Below are positions 47,401-59,430 of a stretch of 64,000 bases of DNA, piece by piece. The notes beneath the pieces are model-generated. The model saw only the letters and a program-made list of their open reading frames with translations, was not told the DNA's origin and ran no database searches. Origin of the DNA: Polytrichum commune (lineage: Eukaryota > Streptophyta > Polytrichopsida > Polytrichales > Polytrichaceae); NCBI GenBank assembly GCA_950295325.1, contig OX485804.1, positions 36,146,001 through 36,210,000 on the forward strand. Reading direction: 5' to 3'. The translations under genes and the position numbers were made by a program. Positions within the stretch are counted from its first letter, which is position 1; each line of letters opens with the position of its first letter.

Positions 47401-47900
47401 ACCGGCGTAGTAGGAGTAAACCAGAAAACCTTCACAGCAGCAACAACTCAAGAATCTTTCTTCAAGAAAACGCCTCTCCTGCTTCCAAACTACTTTCAGC
47501 CGTAGCCACAAGATGATGTCTCTTTCGTTCTTAAGTCAAGGGACCTGTATAATTAACTTCGTTCAGCTCCCTCCGTCACCCATTCACTGCAACAAACTCA
47601 AGGTCTGCTTAAAGAGAAAGGCCTCTCCTGCCAAGCCGTAGCCGCAAGATGATCTCTTTCTTAAAACAAGAAACCTGTTAACTAACTTAGTTCAGCTTTC
47701 TTCGTCACCTGCTTCGACCTGCTTAAAGAGTTGAAAACAAAGCTTAAAGAAAGAAACCGCGCCGCTTCAAGAATAGCCCGGACAGAAGCCGTATAACCTG
47801 CTGAACAAACAAGGGAGCAGAGCAGATCTGTGTGATGCGAAGGACGGATAGAGTGGCAAGATAGTATCAACAACTAGTCCCAGGTTCGGGCACCGAGAGG
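47401..47900. promoter_or_regulatory. presumed kinase leader/promoter with a duplication
   Basis: A block of about 100 bp (containing 'agccgtagccacaagatgat', 47497) is repeated about 137 bp upstream on the coding strand (47634). Both copies include 'taacttcgttcagct'-like sequence. Assigned as leader/promoter by position. Confidence 0.5.
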
Positions 47901-48923
47901 TGGTGAGCATCTGAGACGAAATAAGAGAGAAACGAAATTAAGAACCAGCCACGACACAAAACATGGCAACCCCTTCGCGTTTGCCTAAATCGACATAGCA
48001 ACGTGCCAATTTTGTGCTCCTCCAATCTGTGCTTCCACTTCACCGATTAACCTCTTCACAAGCTTGCCAATGCCTAAACTAAGCCTTAAGCTCTAGGCGT
48101 GTTCAAATCTTCACCGAATCAGGCAGTTTCTGTCTCCTAAGGAAACCTATGTCAATGATCAACCAAAGAATGGCCGCGAGAAGGAAATATGATGCTTATA
48201 CAAGTAGGAAAGTGTGCTGCTACAGCGTCAGCAAGGAAACAACAGCATTAAGCCCCCAAGTCTGCGAACCCAAAGGGAAAGCACAAGGCAACCCTCCCGC
48301 CCTCCCCTCCCTCGGAAACCCTCCCCCCTGCCCCCTCGCGCCACGTGTCCTGTCTCCCTCGCGTACATTTCCACCTCCGTGACGAATCTTCCTCGCGTAG
48401 ATATACCCCAACGGAAAGGCAATGCAGGGAGGCTTTAGCACACATCTACCAAATACCTACATACTCTGGAGTTACTCTATCTATAAAAAGAGTAGATTGG
48501 ATTCGCCCCGGCTGCGGATCTCCCTCCGCGTAGAATGTACCCCAACGGAAAGGTACTGAAAGGACCGGTTGGGCTGCATCTAGCTACGGTGTACATGATA
48601 GGGGTGGATTATCTACGTGTAGGGTGGATTCGATTGCCCTCGAATTGGAAGATACGCCAAGAGATGTTATTCGGCGTGGAGTGGGCAAGGGGGCCTTTTC
48701 CCTCCCCAAAATGGGGTTCTCCCTTAATTCAAGCCTCCTCAAACTCACTTGTTCTTTTTGCCAACTACACTAATTCTATTGTTCTATGTGGGGCTACATT
48801 CTCCGTATTTTCTATACTAAGAACACATTTTATTCTACAATACATGTGTGGGCCACATTGTGTTCGCATCATGTAGACCATTTGGTTGTGGACGACACAT
48901 GCCCGTGATTGCATATGCTTAAC
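47901..48923. other. no gene; short direct repeat
   Basis: A C-rich patch lies at 48290-48370, and the block 'taccccaacggaaagg' is repeated near 48404 and 48537. No gene is supported. Confidence 0.45.
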
Positions 48924-49545
48924 CGATCCTTAAATGACTTCTCACATGCTTATTTTTATCAAAGGATCCATGTTAGCCGAAGAAGCCGATTCCGGAATCG
49001 TCCCAAGGCATAACAATGATTAACTTCCATTGAGTTGTATCCCACTTGTTAAACTCCATTTTTTACTCATGCCATCTTGCACTATGTACGAGGAAACATG
49101 GGCCTAGAACACACTTCCCATTTGACGCGGATGGTCGTGAGATTGTCCTAGATTGATTGGACCTATCACTTGTTAATTGGGTCATGTTTTAATCACCGCC
49201 AATGTCAAATGGGACGTGTGTTCTAGACCCCACAATCGTTCTTTAAATGACATCTCACATGTTTATTTTGATCAAAGCATCTTTGTTAGTTGAAGAGCCG
49301 ATTCTAGAATCATCCTAAGGCGTTAAACGATTAACTTACGCTCAGTTATATATCACTTGTTATATTCCACTTGTTACTTGGGCCATCTTGCACTACTAGG
49401 AAATGTCGGGTCTAGAACACACTTTTCATTTGGCACAAGCAGTCATTAGACTATCATAAATTAAACTTGACACTTGTAAACGGGGTCGTGTCTTGATGAC
49501 CGCCCGTGCCAAATGAGAAGTGTCATGTAGACCCCACAAACCTAG
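48924..49545. repeat. tandem duplication, about 313 bp unit
   Basis: Two units begin at about 48924 and 49237 ('ttaaatgac', 'ctcacatg', 'atcttgcacta'). Each unit also contains an inverted pair, for example 'acacacttcccatttgac' against 'gtcaaatgggacgtgtgt' in unit 1. Confidence 0.8.
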
Positions 49546-52500
49546 TACTGATGTTATGAGTTCACTTCATTGTCGAGCTTTTTAATATTTATTACACATG
49601 GAGAGGCGATGCATTTTGTCTACAACCAAGAGACGGTTCTGGCTTTAAAATTAAAAAAATAAAATTAAACAAATAAACAAATAAAACCCCACCCCTCCCA
49701 TGCATGCATGCAATGAATGGGAAGAACCACCTATACGTACAAATGAACCAATCGAGTTTGAGAAATAACCTTTTGAAGGTGAAGACTTTCAAAATTAAAA
49801 TATACCAAACCTTTTTGGAGGATTCTATGGAATATACCTCAATTTAATGAAGGAAAACTAGAAGATTACAACATATGACCAATTGGCCTTGGAAACACCA
49901 CTAGGATTTCAACCGATTATACATGCCCAAAAATAGACACTGGGATATGGGATATGTGGATGACTTAAATGAAGGAAATCTTCTATGTAGATTGAGACTC
50001 AACTAGATAAACTAGGGCTTGACTAGATCACTACCAGAAGTTGTATTGTTTTGAAACTTAGTGTTAAGATTAAAATAGGTTGAATGGACATTATATAACA
50101 TCAATGACTTTTACTTGGTAAAAACCTGACTTCTTAGTCAAAAGTTGTGGTATTGTGTAACTACAAATAGTAAGTGACACTAAATACCATGAACCAATGT
50201 AGCCAGGTAGTATTCAACCGCATCATAAAGTTTTGTGGGTAAGGGTTCACAACACATAAGGTAGAAGCACCCAATTCCAACACCAACATTTCTCCAAGGT
50301 GGGCAACAATGTACTTCAACAAGAACATTAATTGTATTATTCTAAGGACTACAAACATAGCTCATTGGGGACTGAAGAAAAATGGTTAATGATCACCATT
50401 GCCCATTTTGAAGGGGCATGTGTCACTTGGATGGCTCAAGTGGGGTTCGTGGATCAACCTAACACCCTAAACATCGAGAATAGTGAGATCGGATTCATAG
50501 TATCGTTGACAATCATTGATGAAAAATGAAAAAAAATCCATTGTATGATTTTTTTTAATTTCAATATATTTTTGTTGAATGATATATAGTCACTGAGTTG
50601 GTGTCCGGCATGGGCCATCACTTAGTGAATGATACATGGATCTCATTCCACCAATCTCATTACTCGGAATTGAATCATGGGCCCTTCCACCTCCACCAAC
50701 AATTTTGACCAATTAGCATTGTAAATCAGAAATATTGTCGTTTTAAGTTTCAAAATCATAATTGAGATGCACTAGCTATAAGATGATCAAAATGTTTATT
50801 TTCTTTTTTCTTTCAAGGTGATCCCATAAACCCTCCCAAATGTGTTAATTGATGACTTTCATATGTATGATATATGTTGAGCATGTATTCCGTGACCATC
50901 ACAACACACGCCTTCTTGATGTTTGTCTTTAACAACACGCCTTGCCACATATCATTCAAATCTTGGTGTCCAATTAAGTAGAGTGACCACCTAAATTGGT
51001 CTATGAAAGCCATCTTACCAAACACGAATGTCTACGTTATAAGCCGTATGATTAGGTGATCTACTACTTTATTGTAACATTAACATTACTTGTTTCATTC
51101 TATTAGTAGCATTTAGTATCACATACATTATTTGCGAATGGTTGCAACAATTCTTTACGACCATATAAATGTCACATACATTATTGGGTTCACATATGAG
51201 CTCGAGGCTATGATCAAGGTGAAAAAAACGTCCCTTATTCACGCCAACACCACGGGTTGGCATCACACACGTTCATTAAATATCAACACTATTTATGAAC
51301 ATGAGCAATTGACTTGGCATGTGTGGCATGTGCACACATATTACAATGTGGTAAGATTTGTAGGGAAGTGTGTAGTCAAATTTATCAAGTTTGATGTGTA
51401 ACTTAACTTGTGTTTTAGCTCACCTTGAGAGTGTAGCATTTGTGCACTTGCGGAAGTTAAACAGACGGGTTGTAAGTTGTGTTGGGTACTATGTAGATAG
51501 GAAGGCTTGTCGAGGGGTTGTTCACACCAGCTAGTTCTGACACAATCTGTCGGCATCTCCAGCTGTAATAGTGTGAAAAGTGGTGGGCCATCATCTATAC
51601 CTGAACATAATCCCAAGCAATTTCACGATTAGAACCGGACGAAAATTTTGGTGTGATCGGGGCATGAGACCTTGGTAAGTATCACAAAGTGTTGTCCACT
51701 TGAGATCAAAGAACCTCGTGTTTGTAAAAGGGATTTATATTTGAGATAAATGATTTTTACATTTCCACATTTAGTGTGGGGGGGAACATAAGGAGTGAAG
51801 TAAGCAGTGAGGTGGAAGTTGCAAGTTGACCTACCACGCATGAGAGACCTCTCCATGTGTATCTTTAGTAATGAGATACAAATCCATTAACAACAAATCA
51901 TGTCATTAAGACCAAAAAAAGTTGCTCTCAACCAATGGGATTCATCAAATGTTGGAGATTCTTTTGATCTCGGACCCTAGTGTATAACCCCACCCTTGAG
52001 CTCAAGTTTGTGTGTGTACTACTTAACTTGCGACATGACATGCAAAAAGTGACGTGTAAATAACACTACTATAAGTTCAAGTTGCTTTGAGCTTGTGGGC
52101 AAAAAGTTAATAATGGTTAAAGGTGTTTCTTCTACGACCAACTTGTACTTGGGGTCCATCATGCCCATGTCCAATCGATCCATGTATACAATTCAATCGG
52201 ATCATTCATCAACTAGAGTAGTCGTTGTAGTAGTAGTAGTATCTACGACCTCTTAACTTTATTGTCCCACCACTCCACTAGCCCTCCTTTGTAGTCGAGT
52301 ACTTAACTTGCTTCCCTCCCACTAGCCCCAGATTTTTCTCATGCAAAAGTGCAGCTCCGGTCCCCTTTTTGCCCTAATTTACTCCCCTATTTATCCTCTC
52401 GAGATCACTCCATGTCCAAGCTTTTCAAATCCACATCATCACACATAGCCCCGGCAAAGAAAAATCCGGAACTTAGGGTAGATGGGTCTAAAATGGTTAC

Positions 52501-54844
52501 GTTTTGAACTCGCCCACTTCTTCTAGGATATGAAACATGCGATTCGGTACGAGATGGTTAGTAGCACATCCAAATTAGACCATAGCCACTTTCCTTGTGA
52601 TTTTCGGAGCTCGGATGGATATCTTGTCCGTTATCAAAGCGAACATTTCTCGTGCTCATCATATGGTTATATACGTTCCTCCCTTCTTCCCTTCCCTTCA
52701 ATTATGTTCACTATTGAGTCGATAATGGTTATCATATATTTCAGCACGTGGTGCAATCTTTTTTAAACACATGTGTTTTTGGTGTTTGTTCTTTGAGCCA
52801 CACGAAATCATGTGCCACTCAAATATGTGTGTATGATTGCGACAAGTAACCAGATTAGGCACATGTACCTTGCTCTAGACACTTTGGCAAGTTTGGATAT
52901 TTAACCGCTAAGGTTAAGATTTTTTTAAGATTTTTTAAATTTGTACGGGTAGTCGTATGTGCTTGACTGTATTGTTGTATGCATGTATGTTATACTCTTG
53001 TGTTAATAGACACGTGAACAACTATTTTTGTGGGAAAAAACAGACAAAGATGTAACCTATATGATCAAATGCACCATTATACATGTTTTCTCTAATAACT
53101 GTTGATTGGATTGGTAGTTTTAAATCAAATCTCAATCTCTTACGGGATTTCTATTGCAAATATACCCATGATCTGTTGTGGTCGCACATGGGAATCGATT
53201 CGTGTTGTCCCGTCTTGGTCATGCCCCACCTTTTGCATAGGTTAAAGTACCTCTCAAATGACTTGTTTCAATCTTGCCTAACATCTACTAGATGTGAGAA
53301 TGTGGGACCACGAGTGACATGCCACAATTGCTTCTAGTGTCTTCTACTATATTTTACAAATTTGGAGTCTATATGCATATTGTGAAGGGGATCAAAGCTC
53401 GTGTTAGTGTTAGTGCGTGTATGTTTGATAAATTTCACGTGGCGTTCAATTTCAAATCCAAAGTTGTCACGTGAAGTTTTCAAAACAAGCCAAAAATGTC
53501 AATTGCTTGTACATGTTATTCCAGAATGTCACCTCAACTTCAGAGTACACAATATTTCAAGAAATTTATAATATAACTAATACAAATATATGCTTGATTT
53601 GTAAACCGACCAAAAAAAAAAAAAAAAAAAAAAAAACAAACAAACTATCAATGGAGCGTAAGTATCCTTTGATCTCGCATATTTTTCCAAATGTTGAAGA
53701 TAGTAAGCCAATTCATTGCATCCACTTCAAATCCATAAATAGAGACACGCATAAAAGCATCAAAGGTCTTTGAGTTCAACCTACTGTGCCAATGGCTTTT
53801 GATTGCATTATGCTTTGAAAATCTTGGCTCACAAATAGTTGAACTTGATGGAATGAGTATACCCTTTTGCCAAAGTTGCATAAGTTTAGGCCAAGTTGTA
53901 TGCCACTCCAAACAACTACCACATACACGCCAAGCCTCAAATATTGTTTTGTTCTAACATTCATGTCGAAGTGTTTTCATAAACTCCAAAAGCTCTTCCC
54001 TACACATGTCATTTTGTTGGTGATATATTAAAGCTTCAAGAATATCCTTTTGAGCCATAGGTTAGTATTTGTGATTCAATCACTATTGTCACTTAAATAA
54101 TAACAAAGGCTGAAAAAAAATAGCTGCATTGAAAATTGGAAGGTCTAGGAAAATGATCATTGAAAGCATGAAGAGCTTGTCTTTCTTGTAATTGATTTTT
54201 CAATTTGTGCCAAAAAGGAAAGAAAGCATGAAGAGCTTTTTGCAGATAATGTGCACCCAAGAGCATGCACTAATGTAGTTTGTTAGGCCCATCACTTGGT
54301 AATGCATGAATGGTACAATCTCATGTATTGTTTTCATAAAAGAGATTTTCAAATGAAGATTTTCCAACGATTCCCTCAAGAATTCACAAGTCTATAATCC
54401 AATGCAAAGTTCTCGAGCTGCTAAGAGATTTATGTGAGTTGCTTATTGGTACAAGCCACTTCAATTTCTAGAGTGTCTATTGACATGTATTTTCTTTGTG
54501 CAAGTTTTGTGTGTGTCAAGTGCCAAAATTTTGTCCAAATTACACATGTCGTCAGTGTCCCTTGTGTTGGGCTCCAATGTCATATTTGGGGGATGTTTGG
54601 TTTTTGGTGTTGTCGAATCTCTTTAAAATAGACTGTGGTTATGATGAGGAATGACCACGTGCAAGCAACTGTGCCTCCATCCTTTAAAGTTGCACACATG
54701 ATGTTGAGCTTGCATGGAGAAGATGGGGATATTTAGAAAAGGTGGTGTATTATCGCATGGACCATGCGCTCACCTTGATTTCTTCATTGGCGGGGTGGTA
54801 CTCTTAGGGTTGATTAGACTACGGGTGAAGAAGTGCACCAATTA
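49546..54844. repeat. gene-free block with S, R and G-like repeats
   Basis: Family S at about 49715-49935, a family G-like end at about 50085-50195, and family R at about 50690-51010 and 52480-52890. The latter is a fairly complete R copy from 'ggtagatgggtct' to 'caagtaaccagattaggcac'. An A-homopolymer of about 25 lies at 53612-53636. No gene is supported. Confidence 0.6.
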
Positions 54845-55343
54845 GGGCCGCTTCACACTATGGCCGTCCAAGTTGAGAGGCCATGGGATTGAGTGGCCAA
54901 ACTTTGTCGAGAGTCCAAAGAAATGAGTTGAAAAGACATAGCCAATAAAATATAGTAAGTGGAGCCTTCGGCCAGGCATAGTGTGAAGACTCCAAAGGCC
55001 AAGCTCAAAGTCCGAACTTATTCCAAGCATCATGCTTTATTCCCCGTCCAAAACAACCCCTCCAATCTAACAGCCAATATCTCATCAGTTTTTATTTTTA
55101 TTTTTACTTTTTATGGAAAAAATCAGCAGCCTCTCGACCATAGTTTGGGTTTCCATTCCCGTCTGACCCAAACTTCCTTCGAGAGTCCATCACCTTCGTC
55201 AAAAAGTAAGCATTTTAAATTGCGATGGCCTTTGGACTTTGGCCAGAGTGTGAAGGGTCGCGAGGCTGAACTCTTGGTTTCTTGCAATTTGATTGGTGGA
55301 AATTGACGGCCTCTCGACCTTTGGCCATAGTGTGAAGTGCCCC
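54845..55343. mobile_element. PIF/Harbinger-like MITE, family F
   Basis: 499 bp. The left end is GGGCCGCTTCACACTATGGC and the right end reverse-complemented is GGGGCACTTCACACTATGGC. The direct duplication TTA is at 54842-54844 and 55344-55346. Further internal copies of 'tagtgtgaag' and 'cctttgg'/'ccaaagg' let it fold on itself. There is no coding frame. Confidence 0.88.
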
Positions 55344-58300
55344 TTAGTCAAGAATCTTAGCCCAAGACAAGGTTATTTGAGGCAACGGTTGGTATGGCGG
55401 GCAAGAAGAAAAATCACAAAAAAAAATCACCTCAAGTTGAAGTTCTCCAAAGACCAAGTTTTTTTTGTCCAAGGGTGTGAGGTTGCCCAAAAAACTTGAC
55501 CTCGGGAGAAATCATGTAGCGAAAAGTGTTGCCATGTTGGCAGCCATGTCATGTTTTCATCCATGCACGAAGTTATCCATTGGAGAAGTCCCCGTTGTAG
55601 TGTAAACCCCCGCCGTGAAGAAGTCATATCGTAGCCAATCATATCGCTCCATTCCCCTAAAATTCTTGACCGATGCACTTCTTCAACATAGTCTAAATCA
55701 ACCCTAGTCTTAGTGTTGCTCAAAGTTCAAGAGATTGTGGAGTCCTCCAACAACTTTGTTACCAACTTGGAGGCTCCCTTAGATTGGTGTCAAACTTATA
55801 CTACTCATTGCGCCAAGCATATATAATGCTTGGAGAAGTGTTCCTATCTATCCATTGCCTATGGCCCTACATATCTTCGGATGATGGCTTCGTACGTAAG
55901 TGGGAGCCATCCCCCAACACCTAAACTTAGCCTTAGCCTTGGTCCACCCATGCCTTGTATCCGGCCTCCCGTCAAACCCGATTGTCCATTCGCAAGATAG
56001 TATTATTTACAAACATGTGGCCACAAATGCATGAATGGACCATTTCGTTTAGTGGGGACGCCTTCGTTAGATGCATGTTTGTAATTGCTTGAAACCGGTC
56101 CATACAAGTGTTACATTAGTACTACCATGTCTAGATACCATACCACTTGGATCTATATTTTTATACCGTCACATGTAACCAAAATGTTAGCAATACGTAG
56201 AACACAAATCTTTCCATAAACACTCCGTCTTTGTTGGTGGAATCTATATGATTTTATGGAACGTTTAAGGCTTCGTGGCAACCATGTAGGTCATTTGTTG
56301 CAAGAGGAAGAGGAACCCATCTCAAAATGTATGGCTAGGAATGCATGAACGGATCATTTAGTCTTAGTGGTGGCGTCTTAGTCACATCTTCTCAATTGCT
56401 TCAAATTGGTCCACACGTGTGTTGCATTGGTACCACCATTCTTTGATGCCGTTTACGGACTTGTATAGTTAGCCTTGGTTCTATAGAACACACATTTTAT
56501 TTGTATTCTTTCTATAGTAATTATTGTGGGTTAGTTGAAGTTTATAGATTATGCAACGGTTTGGAGCTTCAACAGGTCATTGTGTAAGGTTGAGGATGCT
56601 TCTCTCACTTTCTTGGCTAATTTAGTCTATTTTCTTTAGGACCGTTGTGTGTGTGTGTGTGTGTGTGTTTTATAAACAATTAAATAGTTATAATTTAAAA
56701 TAACCTAAAATTGTCCATGCTTTATACCATAGATAATTATAAAATTTACGTGAGCTCCATCTATGGGGTTAGGAGGTGTGTATAGGGCTTGCTTATGGGA
56801 AGAAGTTGGAGTCAACAACCTCTACCTTGGATTGTTTGTTGCAAAAAATAGAAGTCCATTCAAAACATGGTCTCTCTTCAATGCATTGCCTTAGCAAGTC
56901 ATAAGAGCACATGGTCATGGTATTCACATACACTTTGGGTACATTAGCCCAATAATGATCATATAATGTGTTTTAATATTTAATATTTCATAGAAACCGC
57001 AAGGAACATCAAAATCCACTCCTAAATTGCTCTTTATTCTTGATAGATTCTCATGTGGTTGGGTGGCCATGAGTTGACTTATCACCGTCAAAGGGCATGT
57101 GACAACACAAAACATTGCTATAATTTAACACTAGGACGAAAAAACAAACCATAAATGTGTTTATTGAATCTATTTGGATGCAAATTATCAAGTATGAATG
57201 CCATGCCTTGATCTAGTCCACAACACGATTGAGATTGTGTCGATATGCCTATTTACACGCAACATATTAAAGACTACCAAACTAGATTGTGCTTTGTATA
57301 GTCCATCCACCAATTTGAGGTGAGTTGGTTAACTTGGAACCCAATAAAGCGGATGTGAACTTTAGTATCATGTAGATTTTGGTGCCGAGTCGATTTCAAA
57401 TAAATGTTGTAACATACAAATTACAAGCAAATCTCACAAAGTTTGGCTCCCATTTCAACCCACAGTGGATGTTTGGCATGGTTGCCACGATGCTCTCTCT
57501 ACCGTATCCAACATGTCTATGCCAAATTACAGTTGGAGAAGTTGTGTGATGCCAAAGTTGCTTTCAACTTCAATCTATCCATACCATGGTCATTGGAGGA
57601 AGCTCGTCCAAGGTACATACCCCCACATGTGTGACACTATGTACCCCATTCAGACATTTGGGGCCCTCCAATGTATGCCAATAGTACGTATTGTTGGTTT
57701 TTAGGTATGCATGACTCGGCTTTATTGGTTCGGCATTGCACGCTCTTTCATGATCCCCGACATGCAAGAGCACTTCAATAAAGGTGGGTAGTAAGTATAA
57801 CTATGATTTAAGGTGTTGGTTGTAAGTAGCACTATCTACTTTAGTTGGGGAGTTGGGACATGTCGTCATACTCCGCATTTTCCAATTTGTTGATTGATAA
57901 TTTTAGGCGTGCTATTTTCATATTTAACAAATCCATGTGATTTGAATCATAGACTCTAAATTGTCGGATAGGAAAGTATTTGTAGTTTCTACAAGCGGTT
58001 TTCGGCTAAAACTAGATGTCTTGCTCTTTGTTGGCACCATGGCAAAAGAGTAATGTACACTATCATAACATAAAAAGTTGTGCTTTTACAAATATTTAAT
58101 CCTCAATTAGCACCATAAACCCCAAAATAGTTAAAAGGTTACTTGTAAGGATGAATCAACCATTGGTGAGCTAGCTCAAGCAAAAACCATGTACAAATTG
58201 GGTACAAACTAAACGAATCAATTGCATGTAGGGAGGGGAGGGGGAACACAATGCACCCCTAACAAAATTAGCGAAACCGGGCGACAAAATTAGCACCCTC

Positions 58301-58525
58301 TGACAAAGCGACGCTAAATTCCCGGGGCGCGCTCGCAACACAGGAGCAAATTTTTTTTTTCACCATTTCCGGTCCCTCAAAAGATTTGTGCTTGTGTTTT
58401 TTTATAGCTACAGACACCTGCTCCACTTTTAGGGCCTGTCACACAATTTTCTCAAATCCAGACCCAAAACCCTCTCTTCAGCTCACTTTACGGATAACTC
58501 TAATGCCACCATATATCAACCAACA

Positions 58526-58569
<44 letters not shown>

Positions 58570-58943
58570 AGGTCATAAGGAGGGGGTTTGTGATTTCAAG
58601 GTGGCCCCCCACCTACCCTTTTTGCATTTAAGACCCACACCACAAATAATGTTGGAGACCATTGAGTAGGAGTTGGATGGTACTTGAAAGTGCATTAAAG
58701 TGCCCAAAAGTAGGTTGAAAGCTCGAAGCAAGGCCATGCGCAAAGGTTCCACTACTTGGGTTGGGCTTCTTTTCCAAGTTGGAGGGTGGGGTGGGCAATT
58801 TGGTAGCACAACAAGTCAAGCCATCGCGGGGCATGCATGACTGGGTTAGTTTTTGCTATGTTTTGGCCTATGTTTTGGGCCATAAGTTATCCTCTAGGTT
58901 TTTGAACACCCGGGCCCATACAATGTATAGATTTTGTTCCAAG
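55344..58943. repeat. gene-free block with a tandem duplication and microsatellites
   Basis: A tandem duplication with a period of about 306 bp covers about 56013-56620 (units share 'atgcatgaa', 'ggaccatttcgttt'-like and 'aattgctt' blocks). A GT run lies at 56645-56668 and a TA run of about 19 units at 58530-58567. No gene is supported. Confidence 0.55.
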
Positions 58944-59430
58944 TTGGTTGGCCGTTGGCATACTCAACCCACCATCGCTATAACCTAGCTTTGAAATGAT
59001 GGCCTCCGGGGTGCAATTGCATCAACACAAGCCTTTGAATGTGTGTTCCTTGATATCATGATATTTTCAATCCCTTCTACTTTGTAGACCCCCATAATTC
59101 CGGTCACATTTTCCCCCTTGAAGAGCCGAGGGGTTCATTGTACGGCCTATATACTCAACTTTTCTAAGGCTCAACATCAATTTTATATGAATATTTATGA
59201 GAATTTGATTGGCCATTGGTTTACTCAACCTTCAATCTCTATAACATAGCCTCAAAGACATGGCCTCCAGGGTGCATATGCATCCTCACAGGCCTAATGT
59301 GCAATCTTACATATCATGATATTTTCATTCCACTATGCTTTGTAGACCCCGTGGATCGAGTCTTATCCTAACCCTTTAAAGACGAAAGGGCTTGATGTAC
59401 ATCCTATGCATAGTTTTACAGTCCTTGCAA
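58944..59430. repeat. tandem duplication, about 260 bp unit
   Basis: The units start near 58944 and 59204. They share 'ggccgttggcatactcaacc'-like starts, 'atggcctcc', 'atatcatgatattttca' and 'tttgtagacccc'. Confidence 0.75.
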
